A DNA stretch of 64,000 bases from NCBI GenBank assembly GCA_000149265.1, contig CH003028.1, positions 2,251,292-2,315,291 on the forward strand, given 5' to 3'. Numbering within the stretch: the first letter of the stretch is position 1; every line of letters starts with the position of its first letter. Origin of the DNA: Ciona savignyi (lineage: Eukaryota; Chordata; Ascidiacea; Phlebobranchia; Cionidae). This document shows positions 46,150 through 60,800 of this stretch, in pieces. The translations under genes were made by a program, and so were the position numbers. Under the pieces are notes generated by a model. That model worked only from the letters and a program-made list of their open reading frames with translations, did not search any database and was not told where the DNA came from.

Positions 46150-48150
46150 TTCATGGCTTCGGGGAATTCCCCTGGGTTTAGTACATAAATTTTTGTTTTT
46201 ACATTTAAATCTGGGTCATGTTATCCAACAATTCTAAAAGTTTTAATCCGATTTGACGACTCATTGTGGAGATGTGGGGGCGCCATGCCATGCCTGTGGC
46301 AATTATGATTTAAGGACAAAATCCTATTTTTTAGCTTATATCCCTAGATATTTTTTATTTATTTAAAGTGTTGAATCAGTTGCTAATGCACTTACATTCC
46401 ACTAAATCTGATTTAAATTAAAGAAGCTGTTCAAGCGATATGCCCGAAAAAGCTATTTTTAGAAAAAAAAAAACATTTTTTACCTCCCAGGGAAATCCCC
46501 CTCCGTAATGATCTTAAATTTTGGTTTTGGCTTAAAGTGTTAAATCAGTTGCTAATGCACTTACATTCTACTAAATCTGATTTAAATTTGAGAAGCCGTT
46601 CAAGCGCTATGCCCGAAAAAACTATTTACGTAAAAAATAACGTTTTGATATTTTACGTACTAGAGGAATTCCCCTGGATGTATTACCCAAGATTTTGGTT
46701 TTTGCTTTTCTAGACCATGTTGTCTAACAAATGAGAAAGGTTCATTACGATTTTATTACCCCTTCTGGTAGATTGTAAAGCCACCACCATGTGCACTAAC
46801 AAATGTCAAAGTTTCATTGCAATTCCATTATTTATTCTGATAGATGTCGGAGCCACAAGCCATGCCTTTCACAATCATGATTTGAGAACAAAATCTTATT
46901 TATTAGGTTATTTCCCTAGGTAATTTTTTTATTTCTTTAAAGTGGTATATCATTGGCTAATGTTCTTACATTTTACCAAACCTAATTAAAATTGGAGTAG
47001 CCGTTCAAGCGCTATGCCCAAAAAAGGTAATTTTGTAGAAAAAAAATACCGTTTTGGTTTTTCACCTCCCAGGGGAATCCCCCTTGATAAGTTGCCTAAA
47101 ATTTTTGGTTTCTGCATATCTAGACCATGTGCACTAACAAATGTCAAAGATTCATTGCAATTCCATTTACCCCTTCTAATAGATGTGCGGATCCACAAGC
47201 CCATGCCTGTCACAATCATGATTTGAGAACAAAATCTTATATTTTAGGGTATTTCCCTAGGTAATTTTTTTATTTCTTTAAAGTGTTATATCATTGGCTA
47301 AGGTTCTTACATTTTACCGAACCTAATCTAAATTGCAATAGCCGTTCAAGCGATATGCCCAAAAAATCTAATTTGTTAGAAAAAAAATGCTGTTTTGGTT
47401 TTTTACCTCCCGGGGGAATCCCCGTAAATAAATTAACTAAAATTTTGGTTTCTGCATATCTAGACCATATGCGCTAACAAATGTCAAAGTTTCATTACGA
47501 TTACATTACCCCTTCTGGTAGATGTCGGAGCCACAAGCCATGCCTGTCAAACCTTTGACGAAAAAAAAAGAAAAAAAAACGGAAAAAACAATATGTGTCC
47601 CATTTTTCCAAATGGGACCCATAATTATAGCAGCCGTTTAAGCGCTATGCCGCAAAAGCTAAATTATTATAAAAAAACGTTTTGGATTTTAACTAATGTC
47701 TTAGTGGAATTCTCCTGGATTCATTACCCAAAATTTTGGTTTTTGCTTGTCTAGACCATGTTGTCTTACAAATGTCAAATTTTCATTGCGATTCCATTCC
47801 TTCTTTTGGTTGATGTCGAGGCGACTTGGCATGTCTGTCACAATCATGATTTGAAAACAAAATCCTGTTTTTAGGGTATTTCCCTATGTATTTTGTTTAT
47901 TTCCTCTAAGTGTTAAATAAGTAACTAATGCACTTACATTTCACCAAATCTGATTCAAATTGTAACAGGCGTCCAAGCGCTATGCCCAATAAAGTCTAAT
48001 TTTTTAGAAAAAAATAGCCTTTTGGTTTTTAACGTCCCAGGGGTATTCCCCTGTAATTATCACCCAAAATGTTGGTTTCTGCATATTTAAACCATGTTGT
48101 GTAACGAATGGCTAAGTTTATTACGATTAAATAGGTCCTTAAACAATATG
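46150..48150 (+). repeat. Array of composite-repeat monomers between the B' exons
   Basis: About six monomers in + orientation, including an internal A-rich tract and gggacccataattatag terminus at about 47560-47637, ending just before the B' last exon at 48167. No gene was recognised in the array. Confidence 0.68.
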
Positions 48151-48219
48151 TGTTCCATTTTTCCAGAAATACAGAGTCCACCAGAAGTACAATATAAAAT
48201 CTGGCCATCAGAATCTTAG

Positions 48220-49205
48220 TTACACATTGAAGCTTCATCTTTGTATATTTAATTCATTTTTACTGTTCTTTGGTCGCTTGGGTAGAAACTCAACTGCCAC
48301 TTAAACTTTATAAACAGTTGTACAGTTTTTTTAAATGTTATTGTTGTATAATGAACGAAGTGGTTGACAATCTCTATAGTTCAATATAAGTATATTTCGC
48401 GGATACAAAATGGAGCGTAATTACAAGGGATCCCACTAAATGATTACAGTGTATTTTATATGATTGAGAGGTCACTATAATTTAAGTGGAACCCAATAAT
48501 CTACTGAGTTAGGTGATATCTGATTAGTGTAATGCCCTATGACGACGCACTAACCCTTAAAGCTATTTCGCCACATAAATCTTACATACAAATTACTCTT
48601 CACTCCAACCTTTTAAAATCATCATAGAAGTTGAATAACTGCATTTTATATTGCAATGTGTGGTTAAGAAGATATCATCGAAGCATATAGTAATAGAATA
48701 ATTAAATACTTCACATTTAAACAGAGTGCAAAATAAAAGCCATTATTTTCACAAACGCCTGTAACTATAAAAATTTAAATATAAAAACGTTTACAAAATC
48801 GAAAATTGCTTCTTAGATATTTCGACTAATGACAGGTTTAATTAAAGTAACTGTATGTAAAATAGAATAAATGATTAAAACCAAGTAAACAATAATAACC
48901 TAAATGACAATGTATATTAAAAATACCGTTCAAAATAAACGTTAATGGCTAAAATAAAGACCACTTACGGCAACAAAAGTTCGATTATTTGAGTGTAGAT
49001 ACCCAAACTAGCTCCAGTAACCCCATGGCAGATGCAAAGTAATCTGATGATTACTGTAGAATTACACCCCATGCATTTTCCATTTACGGAAATTATACAT
49101 CAGTGTCCTATCCAACATAATTAAAAAACTCTAGATACTATAAAATAACTTGTGTAACACTGAAACGTGAAAGGAAGCATCGGGTACGTCATCATCCACC
49201 AATAG
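48220..49205. other. Intergenic region between B' and gene D
   Basis: Matches the A-B intergenic region in inverted order: the tract after the B' stop (agaaactcaactgccactta, gttgacaatctc) matches gene B's 3' flank, and 48600-48960 matches about 22680-22960. It lacks the hAT insertion present in the A-B region. No gene was recognised. Confidence 0.65.
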
Positions 49206-51803
49206 CTATCCAGTAAAGTTAGCGTAGACATCGAATGTTGAAACAAACTCCGCCATGCAGTAATACACAAACCGATAGAGCAGCTGTAAATATCAGATCA
49301 GTAAGTACAATTATTTAATAATCAATCTTGTGGGTCAAAAAGTCAAACACGGCGGTAGAGGCATAGTCTATACCACTTTATATCCTGTTATTTAGGGCGG
49401 TTGGATATAGCAGATGACATAGTCCAACCTTAAAGTTAATGGATCGAAAGTTTCTGCTGACTCAATTGGTGTGTCTTAAGGCTTCATCATATAACAAAAC
49501 AACGTAATACCGACCCGTTGTCTGTGGTAATAACGTTCCCCAATTTTTATATCCAAATAAAACACTTCCCCATTTTAACCAGTTATTATCTTGAGATGTC
49601 CACTTTCTTTTGCCTGGGGAACGTAATAAGAAACTAAACGAATTTACCTCTGATTGAAGCATTCCAACTCTCATATCTCTCATGTCCTTCACCTCCGTCA
49701 GTACATCGACTCTTCCCTCAAGTTTGGCTCGTTCCACCAGGTTTAATATGCACAAGAAGGCCCCAGTGCGCCCTGCCCCGTCACTAGATTGATTGAAATC
49801 ATCAATGAAAAATAATTACCAGCGATCTCTTACGACCTATGTACTGTCTTTGGAAGGTTTGTGCTGTCCAAGGTACACCATAATAAGAAATAAAAATCCA
49901 CTCCTAAGCCGTTTTACTCGGGTATTTAACAAGACATATATGTACTGAATGGTATGGGCCATACAAAAATCCAATTTGCCAGGCTAAAAAGCAAAGTGGG
50001 TAAGTGTGTCGCATTATTTAGCCCAAGGATAACAGATTCGAAACTGGTCATAACAAGGCACATAGTGGAGATTACCTGAACCCAGTTGATTAATAAGTTC
50101 TACTAAAACTACAGGACTGCCTCAATTACAAGAAGCACAATATACCATGTGAACAATTACATACTTGCAATAAACTAGAATTCTTCCTTTATGTTGGTTC
50201 TGTGATTCCTGAGCTTTCTTGATGAGTTCCAAGACATCATTTGCATTGTTTGGAACTGTGCCTGGCATCCAACTGGTCAGTTGGTAAAATCCAATTTCGA
50301 AATTCTGATGGAAAGTGCAAACAAAATTATCCTGTCATGTAGTAATAAGGACTTTTGTGTTTGTCCTTGGTATAGTCATTATTACTTCATGTTTACTTGT
50401 GTTCACCGTCAGAGTACAAATGCTCCTACTTTTTTCATATTTTAAAATCACTCATGGATTTTGGTATGTGTTGCATTTGATTCTGAGTGTGGGGATAAGG
50501 GAGAGACATTCCACCGGATATTTCGAGTCAGTATGGATTTGGGTCTTTGAAGAGAACTCATTTATGCCACTAAAGTTGTTGGTTTGCCCACAAACACGTT
50601 TGTAACAGAGTGCCAAGCGGCAATTTTTTCGAAATTCAAACACAGCTACTGACTTAAAACGACCAGAGTGACGATTACATCACGGTTAAAAACCTTTCCG
50701 TTAAAAATATACTCAAAAATTAATTTTATACTAAGTTTCGTTCACAAAACTAATATACTTACAGCATTCTGTGCTTGGGAAATCAATAATGATCGTTTAA
50801 TTATGTTGTTCCCAATGTCCCTTTCATCTAAAAGATTTACTGTGAGATCGTGGGTTTGCCAGGGCTGATCCATGGTAGGAAAGCAGTGTTCCTCGGTTTC
50901 CTATACACAAAAAAATCTAATCATTACAAGTAATTATCAGGTCTCGGAATTGGAGAAAAAATGGGTTTTCTTTTTTCCGAAGGGGTGATCGTTAAATAAA
51001 CTCTCGCGACGGTCAGGTTACCAGAGTTATTGCAGTGTGATGTATATGATTGAAATATTCCTTCGTCTTTTTCATACAAATTATTAATCCACTGGAATCG
51101 AGTGATGTCCCAAGTGCCTTGTCCAAGGACAAGACTGAATGGACCATCGAGGCATTCATAGTAGGTATACACCCAAGCATACAAATTACCTCATCAATTG
51201 ATCTCAGCGACACAATAGTGTGGACTTGGTTTGCAATGACAGCATACCAGAAGTTCTCTGTGGTGTTACTGGTGGGTCCTTTTGCAGCAATTAAAACTCT
51301 CCCGCTTTGCCCATAACCCTGCGTTTGAAATATGATTTTAAAAATAAAAATGGAAATGTTTAATTTTAAAATACCAGTAATAATAAAAATACCAGCGATT
51401 AGTTCTATACTGAAAGATACAAGTGAACCAAACTCACAAAAATATATAAAACTGACCTCAATAAAAGAAGCATTGTAGTAAGATGACTCTGAGTTTATAC
51501 CAGAAATTATTCTTGAGTGGTCGTCTAAAATGGTGTTTTTATTAATTTTTTGTAGATAGGAAATATAGAAATATCATGTTACAAGATGCATATTAAGATC
51601 TCGAAAATTTACCAGCCGTACTTGCTAGAAGTATGCCTTTTTAATGAAAAGTTTGGTTCTGGCTAAATGTAATTTACTTACAGGAAATTATCGCATCTTT
51701 ATCATCGTTTTCCGTTGCGTATTTATGACTTCGTTCGTTAAAATGAAGTGAATCCAGTTTCTCCAATTCAGTAGAATAACCGGATTTTTCACCCGGTCTT
51801 GCA
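49206..51803 (-). CDS. Gene D exons 21-27: PTP domain D2
   Basis: Seven exons, same lengths as gene [27 protein letters not shown], and a P-loop [11 protein letters not shown] with CX5R kept; a W-M-A-D type loop replaces WPD. Ends ...[12 protein letters not shown] at 49206. Confidence 0.85.
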
Positions 51804-54800
51804 CTGGAAGGTAATGATAAACATCCAGTGGTCGTTTGCGTAGTTCATAGATTGTTAACTGCTTAATGTTTTATTGACAGCGCTGATGATTATAATAAAA
51901 AAGGATTTTTTTTATTTAAATAACATGCAACATTACCTTTTTTTAATTAAATTCGTACGAAAAAAACTTGCTTTTTAAGTTTATTTCGGAGAAGGTTAAA
52001 ATTCTAAATTTTAAAGAGTTGATTTTTTAGAATCCAAACCTATTCATAATAGTACATTTCTATCACCAATCTATCCTACATAAGGATAGGATAGGATAGG
52101 ATAGGATATTCATGTTTATCCCCGTGAATGGGAAAACCCCAGGGGTTATCACACGGGCAATCGTCAGATCACCTCGCGCCCATCGTCGGGTTACCGGAGC
52201 TATTGCAGTGTGTTGTATAGGATAGACACGTTCCTTCAATTTGGTAGAACCCATTAATCCGCTGGGTTCAGGCAATGTCCGTAAAGTGCCTTGCCCAAGG
52301 ACACAACCGACTAGCTAGCGACCAGTTTCGCACCTGCAACCTTTCGATTGAAAGGCGACGCACTTAACCGCTAGACCAGGGGTTCCCAAACCAGGGGTCG
52401 CGACCCAAAATGGGGTCGGAGTGATAAGTAGGTGGGGTCGCAAACAGGTCATGGGGTCGGTGGGGTCAGTGAGGTATGGTAATAATGGATGTACAAAACA
52501 TCTAAGATTTGACAAACCATGTTAAATTTAGCAGTTTGTACCATGGCTTACTGTAAAACAGGCTTATAGGCATCACTCTAACTAAGTCTGTACTTATGCT
52601 ATCGAAAATGTAGGTGCTTATTGTGACATCACTGTTTGATTGTTCATAATGGAATGACACGTTGTTGATTTGCAGAGTTGAATTGTTTGTATGTACTTTG
52701 CAGCAAAGATAGTTTGCTATCAGTAGGCTGACAAGTATTGGAACTAATATTTAATTTAAGTCCAGTGAAAGAGGCTCTAAACTAGTCCAAAGTTTCGTGA
52801 AAAAATATATATTGACCTTGGGTCGCACTGGACACTTGAAAGTTGTCTTTGGGGTCGTCCTGAGAAAAGCTTGGGAACCCCTGCGCTAGACCATCGGGCC
52901 GGACTGAGAAATACAACCAATCACTTTCAAATCGGAGAAAACAATGATTACAAACCCAAATTAAAACTGAAGAGGAATATGCAAACTCACATTTGTGAAT
53001 AATCTCAATATTGCTTATTTTTAAAACTCGGGTAACCAAACAACATATATTTTTCTAACTTGAGTCTACAAACCAAATATTTTTCACAACAAACCTCTCT
53101 AGTTCTTTTGTTTTCGATTCCAATGACATCATGGGTATGTCGGTCTGCCCAAGCATATAAACCTCTGCAACCAGTTTGTGTAGGAACATGTATTGATTCT
53201 GTGGTGCAATATCGGATGTTACGCCACTGTGAAATAACAGTAGCATAGGTAGACAAATATTTGGCTACTTGTTTATCATTTGAGGATGAGGGGAGGATAA
53301 TTTTTACACATTGTTCGTAACAAGTTTACTAATGATAACCATCAATTATTTATAATAATGTACCCATATACCAGGATAGAATGCTCATGTTTTATTGTCA
53401 TAGATAAAACAATGCAAAAAGCGTTTTCATATGTAAAATTGGCAGATTTCCTCACCCTTATTAAGATAAAAACTGTAGGTTAAGGGTGTATTAGATTAGA
53501 CAATAACCAAATACATTAATTAGAGGGATAGTTTTTTACCCCCAAGCTAAAAAGTGTTTACTCGTCCCTAATCACCTGAGTTTGCACCATGTCCATTCTT
53601 TGCATTCTCAGGTTAACAACACTATCGAACACATTGATTGAAGGTCTGTCATTCATTTGCATTGACAAGCTGTCAAAAGCAATGAAGGTTCCAGTACGAC
53701 CAGCTCCTGCACTGTGTGCGTATATATTACGGTTAGATAAGAGAACCTAATTATTAAGTTTGATAATCATTTTTAATAATTGATTTTTGATTAGGAACAT
53801 TTAATTTTGGAGTTTGAATCATGGTAAGATAAGTGCTGCATTGATCGATATTACCCAGGTGCATTGTGCAATACTAATAAATGCATATTGCGATGCTCGT
53901 ACCACCGACGCATTGTTTTATCAGGGAAACTGCGCAAATATTTATGTCATGCAATAACAACATTTATTATTGTAATCGAATGATTGCAATAAAACATAGC
54001 TCTACATCAATAAGTGATTATTAGTTGAAAAAGTTAGTCCATACACATTGGCACAATGCAGTTTGGTTTATACAAGTTAATATTTTTAGTTATATTTTTT
54101 TTTAAATAAACATCATTTAAGTTATATTATGAATATAAAATTCCATTATTTCATAAAATATAAAGTTGAATGTCAAACAATCATAAATGGTTGTTTATAT
54201 TACGTAACAATTAAACATTAACAAGTAATTCGTGTTTGGCCGCAAGATAATCAATCATATTATTGCTTGCAAATTATCCTTTTTCCATTCGTGGGGATTA
54301 AACATAAATATATCTTATCCTGCAACAGTTACCTGCAATGAACAACTATCGGTTTGCTTTCACCAGATTTCTTGTGCTGTTCCATGACTGCCAGTTTCAA
54401 TCTATGCAGTCCAGTTGTTGTGATTGGAATGTTATGGTCGGGCCATGTTGTGTAATGGAATTGTGTCACATCATGTGTGCCCTGGGAAGATAAATACATT
54501 GTATGAATAAACTATAAACTAAGGAAACTACACTATAAACGTGTAAACCACCACTATTTTTAAAAACCCTGTTGAATGTACGGTATTTTTTCCGCATGCA
54601 CAAACGATCGCGTTTCTGACTATCTTTGGTATATTTTAAATAATAAAGCTTTGTCGACCATGCTTTAGTATGTAGGTAATGCAAATAATCTGACTCACTT
54701 CGGGAAGCTTGATTCTGAAGGTTCGTTTTACAAAGCAACCGATTACTTCCTCTTGTGTGCAAACTACGTTGATTTGTTTGAAGTCACGTTGCGTGCCAAA

Positions 54801-57800
54801 GTCTGGCCAATACTTCTGGCATTTCTTCTGCAAAACATACATTTGTTGTATAATATACAAGTCCCAGTGAGCTATTCTTCGCAAGAAACTGTTCTTCAGT
54901 CTTAAAACCCATTAATTTTGCACAAAGTAAGACTCGTACCACAAATAAATGGTTACCTTGGCTTCAAATAGGCTTAATTCTCATAATTTTTAATAGAACT
55001 GCAATTAAGTTATGCAAATAACATCTTGTTGTGTGGATTTTTGTCTAAGGGATAAAAAAGGAACTTAACAACCTTTACAGACACCATACTCAACCACTGT
55101 GTGACACAAACAGACATTAAAGTCGCCCGCCAAATCTTTACCTTTCCGTTTTCAAACAAATTGGTCAACATGACAATAATTGAACTCTTAGTTTCCCACA
55201 TCATTCTCCAAAAGTCTCCTTCAGTTTTTGCTAACGGTCCTTGAGTTGCGATGTATTTTCCCGGTACGCTGTGGCACTAAAATATCGGTTAAAAGCTGTA
55301 GATTTGATTGAATTCACAGAAAAAGTCCACATACCACCAGAAGTTCGGATCAGTTGGAAAAATGTGAGTATATTTGTTGTCGGAAAATAATCAATATGCG
55401 GCAATTGGACGCTAAAGTAAGTTTTTTCTCATAATCCTTCTTACATAATAAGCCCGCCACATGATATTTCACCAAATATGCGCCTATTTGACTGAAATTT
55501 CATCATTCACAAGCTACATTTAAGGAAATAAAATTTATCTTGGTGATACAAACAGATATAACATAACAGTGCGTCAAATTAAAAACAATATTTTAAAAAG
55601 ACAGGAACTTACATCAATGTAACACGCGTTCATGTAGTCATTTCCGTCACCATCGTCCGAAAGCACAACTCTTGTGTGATCGTCTGAAAATATGGAGTAG
55701 AATGGTTTGAACATTATTGTTATTATAAAAAAATATCAAGGTTTAGAATTGGATCCCTGGCATGGTCATGTTAGGTTTATTATTACTAAAAATAAATAGG
55801 CTGATATATCCTAGGACAAATGGAAACTTAGAGAAAGCTAAATTTGTTTCTAAGGAACAACTATAAGACTCAAAGAAGGTAAAAAACAAGGAAAGGAGGA
55901 TAACTATGGGTTGGATAATCATGCTTATTTATGTGAATGGGGAAACCAATGGGGAAAAAACACAGTAAATCGTCAGATCACCTCGCATCCACCGCCGGGT
56001 TACTGAAGCTATTGCAGTGTGTTGTGTATGATTCACATGTTCCTTTAATTAGATACAACCCATTAATTTGCTGAGTTCATGCAATGTCCGTTTAAGTCCT
56101 TGACCAAGGATACAACCGACTAGCTAACGGCCAGTTTCGAATCTGCAACCCTTCGGCTGAAAGGCGACGTACCTAATCACCAGACTAATCTGTTGGACAA
56201 CTTAAATAAAGATAAAGTGGTTAGGATTCGAGCTTGGCTTAATGTTAGCGCTAGTTCTGGGGTTACATGAGTGTTCGGGCAGGGTTAGAGTTATTTTTTA
56301 TAATAAGATCAGATTTTCTCCTTCCGTTATTTTAGAATTGCCACAAACTTGATATATAAAACAAAACAAACTTTATACACCGATATCTCTTGGTACAGTT
56401 TTTTTTATTTGACAAACCACAAATTCATACTTACATGGCAGAATATTCTTGAATCGATTTTTCGATTTATTTTTGGGCAAAAGTGCAAACGTAGTTTGAC
56501 CTTTATGCAATCGAGCTGCTGTCTCCAACATCTAACACGTTTTTATAAATATTAATTTGACTGGAGTCAATAATAAACATTTGATAGTATCTCTTTGATA
56601 CAGATATCAAATGTATGTATTTTTTAAGATGCAATTGCCAACGATAGATATAAGTAACTGCTACATCAAAATAAGGACATTTATTATTTGCTGAAATGGA
56701 ATATGAAATGAATTTAGTCTGTTTAATGTTTTAACACCTCTATGCAGACTTGTGAGCATAATTATCCTACAATAAGTCCACACCTGTTTAAATTGTGGCA
56801 CCAGATAAATACTGCTTCTTGCATTGTACATATCCTTGAGCATTGACGGCAATTGTGCAATGACAATGGAATGGGATTCACTGTTAGTTTGGACAGCCAA
56901 GTTTTCGTACACTGCTTCCTGTTGGTTGTGTGCCCCTGTGAATAAATGATGTTTTTGCCGTATTAGCCAAGACTGAAGCACAACTTAACCATACACAACA
57001 CACTACACTGATAACTTACCCATGGGCACGAGGTAATCTGTTACTTAGGTAATAAAGCTTCCTTATGTATTCACAAGGTAAAAATTCCCTTGCGTTTTCC
57101 TTTTCTTGGTAAAATTACATTACTGAGTATCCTATATAATAACTTACATATCCATAATCAAGTCAACAATTAAGTATCGTGCCCAAGCAAGCACACAACC
57201 GTAAAAATGCTAGAAAACGTAAAATTGTCCCTGTTTATCAATTCAGCAGTGGAAAATTCAGTCACCTTCGAGGTTTTGCTGTTCCAAAATGATGGGTTCA
57301 ACTTGGTCTTTGTTGGCTTTTCCTCTGTAATATATAAAACAACAAATGACGTGCCCTATGCAAAGTATGGGACACAGATGGTATAACAAGAAAAACAAGG
57401 AGAGGCTATAAGAATTTTTACCACGAATCATCAACAACTTGTGCCTAGTTGGATTAACGAGCAACTGTTGTGTGTTTGTTAATTAATGACATTTATTTTG
57501 TAAGATAGTTTAAAGTACGAAAATACACAACAAGACACAATACCATTGATACAATCCACAGGTACATACCTTCGTTTTTTCACAACAATCACCAGAATAA
57601 TGACCAGCACTACAAGAACACCACATATTGAAATGATGTACACCACGGGATTCAATGCTGTGGTGAACTTTTAATGTTAAATCTTGCTCATAAGTTTACA
57701 GAGATAAATAACAAGGTGTCAATAGCATCTGCCTCTATGAGAATAAAAAATGGAAAATACCATAATAAAAGGGCTGCTTGAGTTAATTTACCATCTTTAA

Positions 57801-60800
57801 AAGTTTGTCCTTAATCATAGATGCCTACAATTATACTTAACTTAATAATCAAGTTACAAAATACAAATATCAAAATGTATATAACCTTGGGTGGCAGTAT
57901 TTGGCAAACGAGATATTTCACAATTGGAGCCACTGAAGTTGGGCTGGCAAGTGCAGTGAAAGTGGCAGCCGCTTTCGGTACAAACTCCACCGTTGGCACA
58001 TGGAGAAGATGTACACAAACTTGTCCCATTGACTAAAACAAAATGATTGGGTTTACTTGTGCATAACATAGATGGAATATTATTTAAAAAGCTTACCATG
58101 CAAAATGATTAAATGAAAACAAAATGACTGGGTTAACTTAACATAGATAAAATGTTATTTATAAAGCTTACCAAGCCTCTCACATGCATATCCTATAATC
58201 GTAGAACAATTCTCTGCAAACCAACTTCCATTTCGAGCCAAAGACAAACAACCAGCCACATTTGGTGCAGATTGGTTTATTAAGTTATTGTAACCATCTA
58301 TATTGCTACCATCCGACCACAACCAAGTTGAATTGCTTGTTTTACCTCCAATCCATATTGTTATATTGTCCAACCAATGTCCGAGGATTTGGTTGAGATT
58401 GATTTGGGTTTCGTTTGATTTTACGATGGCAAGTGATGCTTGTAAGGTTGTACACTGCGTCTCTGCTTCTTTATATGAAGCCGATTGTGATGGTATTTTG
58501 TTTATATGAAGTTCACAACCATTTGCGGATTGAAAAAAGAAAGCTGGGTAAAAACAATTGTCTTATTATTTAACAATGAGCAACCCTACATTTTACTTCT
58601 GAGCGACCCTACATTTAACATTTAGTCATCTAATACATGCTTGGCTATATAGTTCAATTGATAAAAGTGTCAACGGTATGTAGGCAGACAAAAGATTGTG
58701 GTATTAAAATCAACCACTAAAAAAAGGGTCGTGTACTTGGCCAAGGCACTTAACGGGCATCAACTTAACACAGAGGAATACGGACTTAAAGAAACATTCA
58801 GGAAATATCTCAATCATATACGACACACTAGAATAGCTTGTGTTACTCTAACAGTGTACACGAAGTAATCTTATGATTATTCATACTATTTTTTCAATGA
58901 AGAGAATATCCAATCTTCTTATTAGTATAAGAAACCAACTGATTAATCGTTTTTTGTTGTTAATTTAAAGTTCCACTGAATAAGAGACAATGTAATTTTA
59001 GAAATATACATATTAAACGACAATCAGTGCTGCAACCAGGTGTTCCCAATACAACATCACACAGTTGGTCGTGATCTTATCATATAAACATGACTCACCG
59101 CTTTCGCAGTTTGCTCCAGTGAAGCTTGGAGAACATGAACAGCTATAGTTTTGTGGTAGTTTATTACACGTTCCATTGTTTTGACATGGGAATGAAACAC
59201 ACAAATCTGTAATAAATTTGTCAGATAACCATAAACGCCACACTTCTACCTATATCCTGTACCAATCAATTAAGTTTATTGGGTAATTACATTGTAGCAT
59301 ACAGTAATGAAACTTAAATAGCTTCACTCTAAAAGAAGACACCGGAAAACTGCCCAGTGATCAATAAAAATAAAGTTCTAAAATGCTAGTTGTACCATAT
59401 ATGCAAAAATATTTTTTACCCTGATCACAATTTCGTCCAATATATCCAGGTAGACATTGGCAAGTATACCCGTCCACATTTCGACTACAGTTCCCACCAT
59501 TTACACAGGGGTTTGAAGAACATACATCTGAAATATATTAATTCAATAAATTTTTGTTACCATAAGTTATATCGGTACTTAAAACTCACAATAATAATAA
59601 CATTTACTTTTTATGTGGGTTTTATTATTCATATTCCCCCAAAACAAAAAGTAGACACCACTGGGTTTTAATAGCCATACAAACAAGTTTGTATGATCAT
59701 ATTGGGTTATTGGATAAGTTGGCTCCAGCATTTTGCTAGTTAAAAAAATCCTTAACCCCTGATTTGTGTGATCTATAGGTTATAAAGTCTTTCCTATTAA
59801 CATTCACATCAACCGTAAAACCTGTTTCACAGTTTCGTCCGCTGTAACCAGGCAAACAGGAGCAGTTGTAGTTCAGTGGTAATCTATTGCACGTCCCTCC
59901 ATTTTGGCAGGCCGAGGGCTGACATAGATCTATTGAAGGTATATGGTTAATTATGGTAAGTGGCTAGGATAAAATTCATATTTTAGGCTGGCCGAATTAA
60001 TGTTGTTGTTACATTGGCTTTAATTTTAACTTTCATGTTCGTATGTATCATTAACAATAATATTGTATTTTAAAGCAATTGTTCGTCCATATGCTGTACA
60101 CACCTGTTTCACAGTTTCGTCCGCTGTAACCAGGCAAACAGGAGCAGTTGTAGTTCAGTGGTAATCTGTTACACGTCCCTCCATTTTGGCAGGTTGTGTT
60201 TAAACATAGATCTGTTTAAGATGTACGCTGTCATTAAGGATAAGTTATACATCTTTTTATAAAGAACTTGTAATTTTATAATAACTTTTTTACAATTTTA
60301 CACAAGGCAAGATAAGGAAAATTCAAAAAAAATACTGATGTTTAGTTGGGTAAATCATGGACCCATTAGTTTCTTCTTGTAAGCCCGCCTATTTTTGTTC
60401 ACTCCCGCTTAAAATAGATCCGGACTTTAAAAAAACACCACTGGGTTTTAATAGGCATACAAACAAGTTTGTATGATCATATTGGGTTATTGGATAAGTT
60501 GGGTCCAGCATTTTGCTAGTTAAAAAAATTCTTAACCCCTGATTTGCGTGATCTGAAGGTTATAAAGTCTTTCCTATTCACATCAACCGTAATACCTGTT
60601 TCACAGTTTCGTCCACTGTACCCAGGCAAACAGAAGCAGCTGTAGTCCATTGGTAATCTGTTACACGTCCCTCCATTTTGGCAAGTCGTAGGCTGACAAA
60701 GATCTGCGAAGTTAAAGTGTACTTAATGTCAGTTCATATGACTAAATGGTTTGGTTATGGTTGTTCTTCACAAGTAAAGAGACAATAGTCTGTATAAATA

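Larger units (their letters stand above)
44119..48219 (+). pseudogene. Copy B': tail exons of an ITAM-type receptor, ectodomain lost
   Basis: Two exon homologs of gene B's tail on the opposite strand. 44119-44167 encodes STVQFALDPRTVYE and ends at GAAG|gtaaac; its 5' third is replaced by repeat DNA. 48167-48219 is 53 bp like gene B's last exon, has a good acceptor (ttttccag), and encodes EIQSPPEVQYKIWPSES-stop. Joined, the motif would be YEEI-x7-YKIW, so the second half no longer fits an ITAM. Four kb of repeats separate the exons, and no lectin, EGF or TM exon precedes them. The sequence after the stop also matches the 3' flank of gene B. Confidence 0.75.

Noticed and set aside
56661..56981. 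Single-exon gene of 106 codons on the minus strand
   Set aside because: It is gene D exon 13 read through into flanking intron.
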